Shown here in pieces: positions 39,822 through 51,900 of a stretch of 64,000 bases of DNA. The stretch is from positions 62,001 to 126,000 of the forward strand of contig JABVXU010000015.1 of NCBI GenBank assembly GCA_013365365.1. Reading direction: 5' to 3'. The position numbers and the translations under genes were made by a program. The notes below the pieces were generated by a model that saw only the letters and a list, made by a program, of their open reading frames with translations, was not told where the DNA came from and did no database searches. Each line of letters opens with the position of its first letter. Within the stretch, counting starts at the first letter, position 1. The DNA is from Cruorifilaria tuberocauda. Lineage: Eukaryota > Nematoda > Chromadorea > Rhabditida > Onchocercidae.

Positions 39822-41837
39822 TTACAATATTGTCTGTTTTCGACTAGTTGTTTTCTGATATAAGGAATTTAATTGTGCCACCGAATATCGTGACCATTGG
39901 TAATGGAAAATGATAAAACTATTATTAGAATCATTTTCATCAAAACCATCTGAATGTTCCATGTTAACACTCAAACACCTTGCCAAAATACCCATAAAAA
40001 CATCATCGAGATTAAATCGTGGAAATAAACAAATACCGTCCACTATACGTCTTGCTGCTTCACGCGTTACGATAAGGCCTGAACCCTAAATATTATTTAA
40101 AAATTTAATTTATGAATGTTCTCCATAAATATTAGCAGGTCAATTAAATTTCCAAAAAATTCTAAACTAATTTTTTGCATATCTAATTGAAAATTACTTT
40201 AAAAAGAAAACATAAATACTGCAAAATATTTATGTTTCAGCTTACAACAATATATAAAAGCAAAGTTCATTTGGTCATATGAAATACTGTTTTCTAAATT
40301 TGTCTTTTACTGCTGTTCAAAAGATAGGACACTTGTACATAAGTAAAAATTGAGTAAGATTCATTTTACATTTTGAATAAAAATCGGTTCATTTTTAAAG
40401 TACAAAAAGGAATTGCAATCTTTAAGTTTCCCGTAAAAGAAAAAAATTTATGAAAACCTTTCAGTCGCACTTTAAAAATAAAATGATGAACGGGAAGCTT
40501 TTTTAACGAAAAGTAAACCTGTATAAATGGCGGATAGCATAACTTTGGATACATTTCATATGGTATATACCATAGGAGCGAACTTATAAATAATCTTGGA
40601 TAACCACGTGATACTTTTCCACGTAAAGTTGCACCTTTCAAACGATTCATCTAAAATACATACTGAAGAGAGAATTTCTGGGAAGGATTTTATAAAGGTT
40701 GATTTTCAACGGAAATGAAACATTAAAAATAATCACAGAATTGTTTTCTTAGGTCCCACTGATTTAACGAGGATATGAAATATCAGGTAATAGCTTATTC
40801 TAATTGTTTCTTATGTAATATTCGATTTACAAAGGATTTGTATTTAATAATTTTTCTTTGTAAAAATAAAATATAACTGATAATAGATGGAAAAGAATAA
40901 AATTAAGAAAGATATAGCATTCAGTACAAGTTAAATTTTAATCACCATCAATTCAATACACAAAGATAGAAATGAATACTTTTTTTATGGCTGTAGCATT
41001 TACAATAGCATCATCATTAATCATAATAATTTCTTGCAGATTGGGAAATTTTCCGAAGAAATGCCTGTATGCCAAAATTATTTTAAGCGTGAGATTAAAA
41101 TATGAATCGATGAAATCAAACTGTATGATATCCTGATAAATTGCCGCTTCTTTTTCCACATTATGACCATTAGTACCAAGAACAAAAATAACAGGAATAT
41201 CTGGCTCCATATCGGATTTCCATGTTTCCCGAATATAATTACGATATTCATGTGCCGATGGTGCACTACGCACTGCGCTTATTCTGTCTAGACGATGTAA
41301 AATTTTTGGAGTGATAAGAATTCGTATGGGTTCTTCATATAAGCATTTTTCTAGCTTACTAAATCTTTGTTCAGATGACTGAAAGAATTGTTGTAAACAT
41401 GAATTCAAGTTAACCGTTTCACCATGCGGCACAATGAGTGACTCGAGTTGCGTGTAACATAATAAGCGCAATGGAAACAGATTCCTTTCCAAATAATTTG
41501 TTACCTGCAAGTAATTTTGAAATGAAAGCTGTGAATTTACTTTCGGCGTCAAACAAGTTACACGCATTAAGGAGTTTCGCGATTTGATGGAATTGCAAAA
41601 TTTGAAAAAAAGTAAAAAATTTCCCCTTGCTGCCTTATTTTAAAATTATTGAACTTCTCATACTTAATGTGTAATGTTTGCTTGTATCACAGTATACATT
41701 TATCGTGTTAAGATTAATTGACTAACCAGTAAGTAAGGTATAATCCAAGAGAATTGCCATACGAAAAGTTTTCCTGCACTTGGAAGAATTTCATTTCGAC
41801 GAAAAATAAGTTTCCGCAATGCATATTTAAATCGCAT
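39822..41837 (-). CDS. Family 31 glycosyltransferase (beta-1,3-galactosyltransferase-like), type II Golgi membrane protein
   Basis: Four exons join in phase: 41837-41727, 41504-40980, 40650-40519 and 40085-39822; 343 aa, the usual size for B3GALT-like enzymes. The N terminus is short and basic (MRFKYALRKLIFRRN), followed by an uncleaved signal anchor (KLFVWQFSWIIPYLL), so the catalytic domain should face the Golgi lumen. Family blocks in order: YRNYIRETWKSD (the R..IR.TW motif), PVIFVLGTNG, QFDFIDSYFNLTLK, EIIMINDDAIVN at the metal-binding position, YPKLCYPPFIQGSGLIVT (the YPxYxxGxGYxxS block) and LDDVFMGILA (the EDVxxG block). The DxD-type site reads NDDA at residues 200-203, unlike the usual DDD. 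The acceptor sugar cannot be told from sequence; it belongs to the broad nematode GT31 set and could act on glycolipid, O-glycan or glycosaminoglycan linkers. Confidence 0.9.
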
Positions 41838-43659
41838 TCTAAAACTAACACAGTTTAGTAAAAATAAATTTCATTAGATAAAACGATAGAAGTTAATTTT
41901 ATCCCCGAGTAAGACTTGCAACCTTTTATTTCCCTTATTCTTTCGTGCCCTTTATCTAACGATGAAAATATTCTGAAATCGGAATTCGAAAATATTTCTA
42001 ATTGCTCAGTTAATGAAACTATTCAATTTATTATTTATAATTAAAATATTCTATATACATGTCTTATTTCAATTTATATCGAAAAGAAATCACTGCATTC
42101 ATTGACGGATGTTAAAACATTGACCAGTTTATTCTTCCCTCTAATTTGATCAAATTTCTGCTCAATATCACTGGAATTCTCTTGATTGTCAATCCCTTTA
42201 CTATTTTAAAAACTTATTTTATATTTAAATGCTTCACCATCAATTATCCATCTCTGCTATTAATATTTATAATAAACTAATAAAAAATACAACGTATCAA
42301 TTGTCAGTGTTCTCATAAATCTAATTTCATTTAAGGAAAAATACTACAGATATTTTTTAATAAGCTTTTCTCTAAATCTAATAGATGTCGAAAATGTGAA
42401 ATATGATTACGTTTAAAGTATGAGATAAATAGAATAAAATCAAATTTAGATGATTGAATTATCGATTTGGGTCAAAATTGCTGCCTACATAATTTTAAAG
42501 TAATAAGATGACGAGTTCTCATCGTGCTGACATGCCTAAATTCTGATCAATGTGATAAAACGGCAGTCAAGTTCGCGTAGAGGACAAATGGTAATTTATC
42601 ATTGAAATAGCCTGGCATTACCTTCATATTTTATATGTTCAGAAAACAGTCATGCATTATCAATGTGCAGCGTCTGGCTTGGAAGAATTTACTTCACTTA
42701 ATTTATAATTAACATTCCCCAGCTCATTAATACCCAAAAAATCCTTTATTATATTTGTTAGAAACGATCAATCAATAAGATAATCCATCACTAATTTCGA
42801 ATTCGTTTTTCTTAATATCAATATAATGAAATCTTTTGTTAAATCCATCTTGACAAGTGCAAGCAATTTGTTCAATTTCTTTCTCAAAGTTTTTAAAATG
42901 AGAATTTGTCCTCTGACTTTTTCATTCTTAAAATTGTCAGTTACACATTTAGTTACAAATTTTGAATCAACTAATAACTTTTTCTTTAATTGGAAATTTC
43001 ATCATAATAGAAAAATATTCACTTCGGGATCTTTTTTTTGAAACGAATTCAAAGTAGAAGTAGAAAGTTAGATTTATTAAATCGAAAACAAGTTTTGAAA
43101 ACTTGGTAGAATACTTAATTTCATAAAATTATACCGTAAATTGAACGTGTGAAGACAAACTATAATAAGTAATGAACATAATATAAAATAAATTATAAAA
43201 AAGATAAAGTTGACTTCCACGAGAGAGTGGAATCATTTATGCTCGAATGATAACTTATTGATAGTGGGAGCTTTCGCTGCACAGCGAACATCGATGAAAC
43301 GTTACTTTCTAAATTGATCACCAAATTGTTCCAACTGAAATTAGTATTCCACAAAAACATTCTCATTCTTTGACATCTCAGTGGTCTCACTCGTTCAGTT
43401 TTTTCATGAATGGAACCAAAATACGTGTAACAGCAATGAATCACACGAGAATATTATGAGACTGACTATAATAATTTCTTCTGTAATTGTTGTTGCAGGA
43501 TTTAATAGTTTCATTTTAAATTGTTCGCGGCCATGAGTCGTTCCCGAGAAGTCTTAGGTAGTGAGTATGTAGCTACAGTTCGGGGTGCGTTATCCACGTC
43601 ATCACACGATATGTATAGATTATTTTTCAGGTTGAAAATCGGCACGTGGGTAAGAAAAT
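41838..43659. other. Intergenic region between divergent GT31 and eL30 genes
   Basis: About 1.8 kb without a supported coding exon. An 83-codon minus-strand open frame (43193-43444) has no recognisable features. The segment 43500-43640 is GC-richer and probably carries the eL30 promoter. A pyrimidine-rich acceptor (tatttttcag, AG at 43629-43630) 29 bp before the ATG is a likely spliced-leader site. Confidence 0.5.
43629..43630 (+). promoter_or_regulatory. Candidate trans-splice acceptor of rpl-30
   Basis: The sequence tatttttcag at 43621-43630 matches the nematode 3' splice consensus. No donor with an in-frame coding exon precedes it, and the eL30 ATG follows 29 bp later. This is inferred from position and motif only. 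Confidence 0.5.
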
Positions 43660-44491
43660 ATGGCTGTAAAGAAGCAGGTTAGATTATTTTGTGTTAGTTA
43701 CCCTATATAATCGTATGTTCTTCCCTTTGAAGACGAAATAGCAGTAGTAAGAATGATGAAAGATAGGTATTTTAACCACAAAATAGTTTAATCACTAAAC
43801 TTTCCGAATTTGCTCTTTTTCCTTTTTCAAGCCTTTGTTTTTCCTCAAGTTCATTGATTTGCATCAAAAAATTGTAGAAGAAATCAACGGAAAATATCAA
43901 TGCACGACTTGCGATGGTAATGAAAAGTGGAAAGTATTGCTTAGGATATAAACAGACGCTAAAAACATTGCGCGCTGGTAAAGCAAAGTTGGTTATTATC
44001 GCCAACAATACGCCACCTCTTAGGTTCCTTGTACATATGTAAATATGACTTATTTGTAGGACTTTAGCCGTAATAGTGCTAGCATAATGCAAGCAAAATT
44101 ACTTTTATTAGTGATTTCGCATGCAAGTTCTTGCAGTTCTAACTCTTCCTAATTTTACAACATTATGGAATATTCAGCTGATTCTTTTAGGACGTCAAAT
44201 ATATGTAATGTGATCTTCATATATGTAATGAAGCATTGCACAGTCAAATTCAAATGATATGAGCATGATATAAGATATGAGCATTCAAATCATGATGGCA
44301 AATAAATTGCTTTCAGGAAAAGTGAAATTGAATATTATGCGATGTTGGCCAAGACAGGCGTTCATCACTACAACGGCAACAATATTGAATTAGGTACAGC
44401 ATGCGGACGGTTGTTTCGTGTTTGCACGTTATCGATTACAGATGCTGGAGATTCAGATATTATACGAAGCATGCCATCTGAAAGTGCTTAA
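43660..44491 (+). CDS. rpl-30: 60S ribosomal protein eL30
   Basis: Component of the large ribosomal subunit. Three exons join in phase: 43660-43677 (only six codons, MAVKKQ), 43878-44023 and 44317-44491; 112 aa, the normal length. The eL30 fold is recognisable throughout: [75 protein letters not shown] and [14 protein letters not shown]. The start was chosen because the six-codon exon gives the family's basic N terminus and joins at KKQ/KKS. A poly(A) signal AATAAA at 44529-44534 lies about 40 bp after the stop. The minus-strand frame over exon 2 is a shadow. Confidence 0.97.
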
Positions 44492-44528
44492 ATTTGACTG
44501 CTTTTTTGTTGTCATTTAATGAATCGTA

Positions 44529-44534
44529 AATAAA
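44529..44534 (+). terminator. Poly(A) signal of rpl-30
   Basis: AATAAA 38 bp downstream of the eL30 stop codon. Confidence 0.65.
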
Positions 44535-45563
44535 TTTTACTTTGTTGTTTTTAGTGTTGTGAACAAAACGATTAGATAGTTCCACACAGGAATGTGTAAG
44601 TTCTTTTATTTAAAGCGAAGAAAGTAAGGAGAATAAGATTAGATTTCCCTGATTTCGTAATTTCGTCACATTATATTGCAAAGCGAATAATTATAATGAT
44701 ACAAAAATCGATGGTGATTAGAATTCGCAAAGTAGATATGACTGGGAAAGAACACTATTTCTTGTTTCATTGTTCTCGTGCGCTATATTAAGATGGAATA
44801 AATTAGAGTTATTCTATCCTTTGTTTTTCTCGTGTATAGATGAATTGATATACTCGGGTGGTAAAGAACTTGCGTATTAACTGTTCGAGGTATTGCGTGG
44901 CGAGAGATGAAGCATAAATTGTTGAGCAAGTTTTTTTTGTTCTGGATCTTTCGTAAAAATGCATTGTCAGGAATTTGAGTTGGTTTAATGAAAGACTGTC
45001 TTAATACTCGGGAACACAACATTTCGTAATAGGCGGGAGGTCGGAATCGATGTTACAGTTTGCGTGATGCCGGTTGTAGGCGTTTTCTAATCAATGATAC
45101 CCCTTTTCATGTACTTGGGCTTGGTGCTGTCAGAGGAACATTAATTCATTCATATTTATTAGAGCCGTACCTTCCATTTTTTATTTTGCGAAGTTTTCGT
45201 TTCTCAAATTTATTGTAATTAGATGTGTCTCAAGACATGTCTGATCCCTTATTACAAATCTACAGGTCGTTCATAGAATAATAATGAAGCTTTTAAATTC
45301 AAAACTTTTGTCCTTAAATAGCTCAATATATTGCAAGATTAACACAACAGCTGGTAATATAAACAGGGATCACATTGAATAAAGGGATCAAAGTTGGTTA
45401 TGGTTCACAATTTTAAGTAAGTTAACATGGTCATGTTGAATAACGATTAATGTTTTTATTTGCTTATCAAGATTGAAATGTAATATTTCTGTCTGCATTT
45501 AATTCAGTGTTTCATTGCTTCAGTTGCAGGTAATGCCCCTAGCCATCAGAAGGTGTAAAATCG
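44535..45563. other. Intergenic region, rpl-30 to uridine-cytidine kinase
   Basis: About 1 kb with no supported gene. It holds one copy of a 99 bp inverted repeat (45183-45281). A candidate trans-splice acceptor (cagttgcag, AG at 45528-45529) lies 35 bp before the kinase ATG. Confidence 0.45.
45183..45281 (+). repeat. 99 bp dispersed inverted repeat, copy A
   Basis: The reverse complement of this segment recurs at 52762-52860 with about five mismatches in 99 positions, including a perfect run of about 55 bp. It begins attttgcgaagttttcgttt and ends acaggtcgttcatagaataa. No terminal inverted repeat or coding capacity is obvious within it. Confidence 0.9.
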
Positions 45564-47176
45564 ATGAGTATAGTGTACGGTTTTAGTCATCGCACTACTA
45601 CAACAAGAGTCCCATTTATTATTGGTGTCGCTGGTGGAACAGCTTCTGGAAAGGTTGTTTTGTATTCTGTTACTTCGTGAGATAATTGCCGTTTTTTATT
45701 AGGATGTTGGATCTTCTGTCATTATCGCGTGACGTCTCATTTACTATTTTCTTCTGAAACATGATGTGATAAAAGTTACACTTACTAATACGGAATCATA
45801 TCGTAAGGTTGCAAATTTAAGGAGCGATAAAACATATTTTCAAAGAAAGAATAACACACATCAAAATAGTAATGAATTTGACAAACGAAAATAAATGAAT
45901 TTCTCATTATCATAAACTCTTTGTATATCAATTTTGTATATCTTTGATTTGGAAACAGTCATGATTTATACTGTTTAGTCGTCAGTATGTTCTCGAATAA
46001 TAGAGAAGCTTGGAAAGGCTCATGAACGACGAGTGGTGACCATATCACAAGATTCATTTTACCGCAATTTGACAGCTGAAGAGGCTAAAAAAGCAAATCG
46101 AGGCGAATTTAATTTTGATCATCCAGGTTTTGTGTCTGTGTTCGTTTCTTTTATTTACGAGTTTTCATTTTCAGCAGTTTCGTGATCGAAAAGTCGAGTT
46201 TTTATTTTTTTATCCATACTATGTTTTGAATTTTCGAATGACTGAGTTTTTTAGATGCTATTGAGTACACGCTGTTGATATCAGTTCTTCACAAAATGAG
46301 AAAAGGTGAAAGTGTTGTTGTTCCAAAATATGATTTTTGCACCAATTCAAGGTCACATTTTCACATTTTTTAGTTTCATATAGCCTAATTGTGATGTTTT
46401 GTATTGCAGAAAAAGATGCTTAGATAATATCTAATATTGTATAACATAATTGGTGTAGAAATGATTTTTCTGAAACTTTTATAATGCTTAAACTCTTGGA
46501 AATATTTGCTTAACAGAAAAACATGAAGCTTCATTTGTTTCTAAACAGTATTTATGCTTCTCAGAGGAACTTGTTGGATCGTTTCCATTTTCATTGGCGT
46601 CGACATGTTTTTAGAGGTTTTACAGGTCAAAGGATTGTGATCTGATCGAATCAGCTGATGTTATAATTGTTGAGGGTATACTGATTTTGTATGATCAGGA
46701 ATTGCGAAATCTTTTTGATATGAAGCTTTTTGTGGATACTGATTCCGATGACCGTCTAGCTCGACGTGTCCAAAGAGATACTCAAGAGAGAGGCCGCTCA
46801 CTGTCTCAAGTAAATGACTCAAAAAATTCTTATTTACATTTGCTTTTGCTATTATGTTATTAAAGTGAAGTGCGTCGTATGCAAAGCTGATAAAGATTTG
46901 TGATAATTAGACGTGGTTTTTGAACTATTTTTCTACTTTTAGGTCCTCCATCAATACCTAAATCTTGTAAAGCCAGCATTTGAAGAATTTTGTCTACCGA
47001 CGAAAAAATATGCTGACGTTATTATTCCACGTGGTGCTGATAACAATGTTGCTATCGATTTAATTGTCCATCACATCCATGAAATCTTACGTTCACCATC
47101 GTCCTCGGTTGGGTCAGCAACAGATGAAACTTGTTGTATTGTTCATCGTGCTTCATCTTTTAGCCGGCTACATTGA
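45564..47176 (+). CDS. Uridine-cytidine kinase
   Basis: Phosphorylates uridine and cytidine to UMP and CMP in the cytosolic pyrimidine salvage pathway. Five exons join in phase: 45564-45653, 45979-46126, 46255-46351, 46626-46809 and 46943-47176; 250 aa (human UCK1/2 about 261-277). The P-loop GGTASGKS (residues 24-31) spans the first intron. It is followed by [50 protein letters not shown] and the nucleoside-binding and lid region [23 protein letters not shown]. After [20 protein letters not shown] comes [14 protein letters not shown], as in the family. The C-terminal tail is Ser-rich and unconserved. The length matches single-domain UCK1/2 rather than the UCK-like proteins fused to UPRT. Confidence 0.96.
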
Positions 47177-47440
47177 TTCAAAATAGCCTGATTCAAAAAA
47201 TTGAAAGCAAATGATTAATCGTGTGATTGACGGCTTTTCTAATTTCTACATTCTTTTGTTATGTAAACTGCAGTATTAATTGATAAAAGCCTTATAAAAT
47301 ATGATGAGTACAGAACTGTTGTTGGAGTCAAGTATATTGTTATCATAAAAATTATAATCTTTAAATACATGAGGTGGGGATAAAGAGATTCAGAAAGTAA
47401 GAGAGGAAGGTTTCAAATTTTCAAGTTCGGAAAGTTTGCA

Positions 47441-47464
47441 TGCTTATATATATATATATATATA
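47441..47464 (+). repeat. (TA)n microsatellite before the ALR gene
   Basis: About eleven TA units end about 18 bp before the start codon of the sulfhydryl oxidase gene and directly precede its likely trans-splice acceptor (gacag, AG at 47468-47469). Confidence 0.8.
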
Positions 47465-47481
47465 GACAGGGGATATTTGCA

Positions 47482-48914
47482 ATGTCAACTGTTCCATCTG
47501 CTCATGGCAATGAACACTGTCGTGCATGTATGAGTGTTGAAGAGTTGATGGACCGTGCTCGGAAACTAGCTGGCAAAGTCTCCTCAGGGAAGGATACGCC
47601 ACAGTCATCAACCACTCAGATTTCCTCAGTTCGTTTTCTGTTTATTGCAGCATTAAAAAAATGAAACAATTCTTTTGAGGAAGATTCTTTTCTTTATTTC
47701 CGTAATTACCTTGAAAATAAATTGTGACCGGAGTATAATTCATATTATTATAATTATTATTATGGGTTGTATTTACGGAACTGTCTCATCCTTAAATTCT
47801 TGCTTAAAATTTGAATCTGACCAGATAGTCTTCTCATCGCATCACTAATATAGCCACGCGAATTTTTTACAGAATATATAATTATTCTTGTAGGCTTCGA
47901 CTGAGACGAAACCAATGAGGATCGATTGCCCTGTCACTACTGAAAAGTTAGGAAATTCAACTTGGAATCTTCTTCATACAATAGCAGCATATTATCCTCT
48001 TAAACCAACGCTTGAACAAAAAAAGAATGTAAGCACCCTAATGGACGTGTTAGGAAAGGTAGATGATGTCCATTTTGCAATTATTGTATTTGTCGCTTAG
48101 CCGTGCAAACATATTTTCGGATGGTAGTCGGAGTGCTTGATGGATAATAGCTGGAACTGGGAAATTTCGACTAATATTTTAGACAACGGGGCAGTTTTGT
48201 ACTTACTGGTCATAAAAAATACTTATGTCCCATCAACGCCTGGAATATAAGAGTGTTTTATGAGCAGTATAAAGTATCACGTTGAGATGACTATAGGGCC
48301 GGAAATTATTGGTTTTCTCTTCTTTAAATCACCTGGAAAATTTGTTAAGGATTAAAAATAACGAATTGAAAGGCAGACATTTATCTACTTATTTTTTAAT
48401 ATATTATTATCACTAGAGAAATTACTGGTAATGCCTTAGTATCAGACTAACTGATTCTGCCGTTGGGTTTACTAAATAACTGCATATGATTAGCGTAATG
48501 GTAATAGAAGTTATAGTATAATGTGGGACTTCATACATAAAAATACTATAAAGATCACAAATAATACAGTTATCAAGCTTGATGTAGTGCTCAGTTTAAG
48601 TGTTTTCAGACTTGAAATATTCGTCATAATTTTGCAGTAAACTTACTGGTACACTAATCTTATTCATTATTTGGAAAAAACTAGCGAAATTTAATTATTT
48701 TTTATAGACTTATCCATGTCCGCACTGTGCAGAAGACCTACAGCAAGATTTGGCAAAACATCCTCCAGATGTTGAAAATCGTGAAGGATTTTCATTATGG
48801 ATGTGTGGATTGCATAATCGAGTAAATAAGAAACTTGGTAAACCCGAGTATGATTGTACGCAGTGGAAGGAACGATGGTTAAGTGGTTGGAAGGATGGCT
48901 CTTGTGAATATTAG
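47482..48914 (+). CDS. FAD-linked sulfhydryl oxidase ALR/ERV1 (GFER)
   Basis: Flavoenzyme of the mitochondrial intermembrane space that makes disulfides and passes electrons to cytochrome c or oxygen. Three exons join in phase: 47482-47628, 47894-48058 and 48708-48914; 172 aa (human long form 205). The N terminus carries the shuttle pair CRAC (C13, C16), as in the long form of human ALR. The Erv fold follows: GNSTWNLLHTIAAYYPLKPT, then TYPCPHCAEDL with the FAD-proximal CxxC at C108/C111, WMCGLHNRVNKKLGKPEYDC with the structural Cys pair and FAD-contacting HN.VN.KLGKP, and the terminal GWKDGSC. The active-site dipeptide is Pro-His instead of the usual Glu-Glu. No cleavable mitochondrial presequence is obvious. 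It starts about 305 bp after the kinase stop in the same direction, so the two may be co-transcribed. Confidence 0.96.
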
Positions 48915-51900
48915 CTTCTATAGGCTGAATTGATATTATTTTGAAAAAGCGTTTCAGTTCATAATTTTTAACTTTAATTCATTTAAAGGAAGGATATGTA
49001 AATGATATAAATCATTTATAATGGTTGTCGTTCTAAAATTTTGATTAAGAATTTTGAATTTGAATGGAAAAATTTTTTCCACAAGAATCAAAAGCTGGCT
49101 TCCATATTGTTATAGTTTTTGCATGAAGTAGCGTATCCAGCTTCTGAAGCAGCTTTATACCATACATACCATATAGTGCACATAAAGTTTTGTTGTTTAC
49201 GATAGATGATGACATTTTAATGACAGTTGTTCATCTGAAATTATTCAGTTTTTTTTTAGCTGGTGAATTTTGAAATTTTTTAGATACTCAAATTGAGAAC
49301 GCTTATTGTTTTAACTTCTAGTCATCGGTTCGTTAAAACTTAGAGTTAAAGTGTTTTTAGTTTCTTCATTATTCTTGATTTTTCGCGGACAGAAAAGAAG
49401 GTCATAATTCCTCATTTCATTTTCTTCTCTTTGTTTTTCTTCTTCTATCTGACCTAGTTAATTGCGAAGTAGCTATTTCTTTTAATTTGGGGTATTTTTC
49501 AATCTTCTTGAAGTGAAGTGCCAGTGCTTATTTCTGCAGCTTCATCAATATATTGGAGCGATTGATATCTCTGAACAGTTATTGAATCTTTCAGTTTCAC
49601 CGGAATTTCCCTGGTATCGACAGAAGATTGATATTTATAGACATTAATGTTGAATTGTTCATAGCAGTTGAGGGATTGAATTTATAGTAAGATTTATCTT
49701 GTTTTCAGGAGCAACGTACGATATGGTGCATATTGAAGTAAGTGTTCGTTTGTTTATTTTAAAACAGTTCAATACTGTACATTACTACGTATTGGTATAA
49801 CATACATTATCTAGATCAGATTGTAAAAAAGATTTGGTCAATAATGATCTACTAGGCGTCTCATTGTGGCATATTTTTTACTCTTGACATACATACTGGT
49901 TAAGTTCTTAAGAAGAAATTTGTGATGTCAATTTTATTTTAATTTTATTTAATTTTTAATTTACTTGCTGATTAGGTCCTGAGTGAAAATTTGTTTTGTT
50001 TGTGTGAGATGTATTCAGTTAGTTGTGCTCAATTTATTTGCAGGATTGCTGCACTACTGTCAATTCTAAAGCAGAATCGCGAATAAAGTCTGAATTCGGC
50101 AGTTAAAAATTAGAAAAAAGATGTTAACGAATTTATCGATAATATTGACAATTTAAATGTTAATTCGGCATCTAGTGATGCCTATTTTATTATCCGGATA
50201 TGAGTTCATGTGAAAGATAGCAAAATTTTGGATTACAGTAATCTCAGTAATATGTGTTATATAGTTTGCAAAAGTACAAACTAAGATTTAACTTTAGTAT
50301 CTAAAAATTGCATTATGTTAATCTTATATATGTCCTCTCACATTGATTCGCTTAATCCTTGAAAAACGTTTATATTATAGCTACTCCCATAATGATTTCA
50401 GGTATTTCGAAAGTTGAACAAGGCAATAATACGGTAGAAAAAGTTAACAAAACAGTTTGAGAATTATGGAACCTTTGAAATTCTTTTATTCTGATGAAAA
50501 TAATAGTGACAGTAATAGCATGAACAAGCAATTGTAAAAATGGGACGTCACTCCAAAGAGTTCAATAAATTTTTCTTGTAAATATTTGCTGTGTTTTCTT
50601 ATTTTTGATTGATAGTGTAAAAAATTTTCATGAGATTTGCTTCATATTCAGTCACTACTTGATGATATTCTCAAGTATTTATCTTGCATTTTCTTAGTTT
50701 ATTTCCAACACACTTTGTTATTTCATTCTGTGCAATTACTAATTGGAAAGCATAGTTAGCAACAGTAAGATATGGTTAATTCTTTGAGGTAGCAGCCAGA
50801 AAGATTACATATATTTTTTATATTAATATTTTTAAATTGAAATAGTGTAGTGAAATTTTTGTTGAAAAAAATTTTGTATTTATGAGTGCACTCTTCAGAT
50901 TAGAGTTCAATATAATTTAATATTAATTTAGATGATGAGAATAAATATATATATTCATCAGAAAAAAAGGGGAAAAGATTCAACACACGAATATCTTGCG
51001 GTACTGTGCAGCTTGACTGGAGCTGCAAGACCTGTAGATATCTTCATCTGGGAAAACGATGATTATCCTAATGGAGACGAAATGCTGGTATTTTTTCATG
51101 TTTTCATTTTCTGAAGATTGTCATTAATGCTTCGGATGGAGCATTAAAAAGAATGTGAAAAATTTTTTTTGACACGCCACTAACTTAAATCATTGAAGAA
51201 TCACGCGGAAAATAGATCAACAGCTGAATAGAAACATTATGGAGCAATAATGTCTGCAGTAACTTACTACATTCCAAAAAAATTATTCACTGGGATATTA
51301 AAGTTTGTTTTTTTTCTTTTAGACTTCGGAAAACCAATCGATCGTTTATTATTTTACTTCACAGTTTGAAAAAAGTTTAAAAAGTGGCGATGTTATCATG
51401 TTTCGATTGAGATATTATTTTTAATTTCACATGATTTAGTTTTATTCCTTCATGTTTGTTAATAATAATTTTGTCTAAATATGCTTTTGCGTTATTCAAA
51501 ATGATTCGTAATCGTTTGTTTTATTTAACACATAGCTCATGTGTATTACATCAATAACTTTCTTACATAATAGATCTGAGATTTTTGTTGAAAATGTTTA
51601 TCACTAAAGTATCATCAGTCTAATAATGATTTAATTCCTTTAGTCTTCAGTTTGATTGGTAAAGCAGTACTATGATACTTTGTGGGACCTAGTCGTATTG
51701 CTTGAATTTTAATTTATTAAAATAGAAGCAATGATATTAATAATTGATCTGTTTATTTTCAGCCGAGAAATATTTTTCTTCGTAATGAGATTCTTTTCCA
51801 ATTCCTTCTGTACTTTTTGGTAATTTTTGACTAGCATGTCTGCACTAAACTAAAATGCTCTACAATACTACAACTGCTGAAAACGAGATAACCACTCATA

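Noticed and set aside
43772..44092. 106-codon minus-strand open frame
   Set aside because: It is antisense to exon 2 of the eL30 gene, which is unmistakable on the plus strand.
44800..44910. tRNA-like segment with a gttcgaggt box
   Set aside because: No cloverleaf could be folded; D-arm and acceptor stem do not pair.
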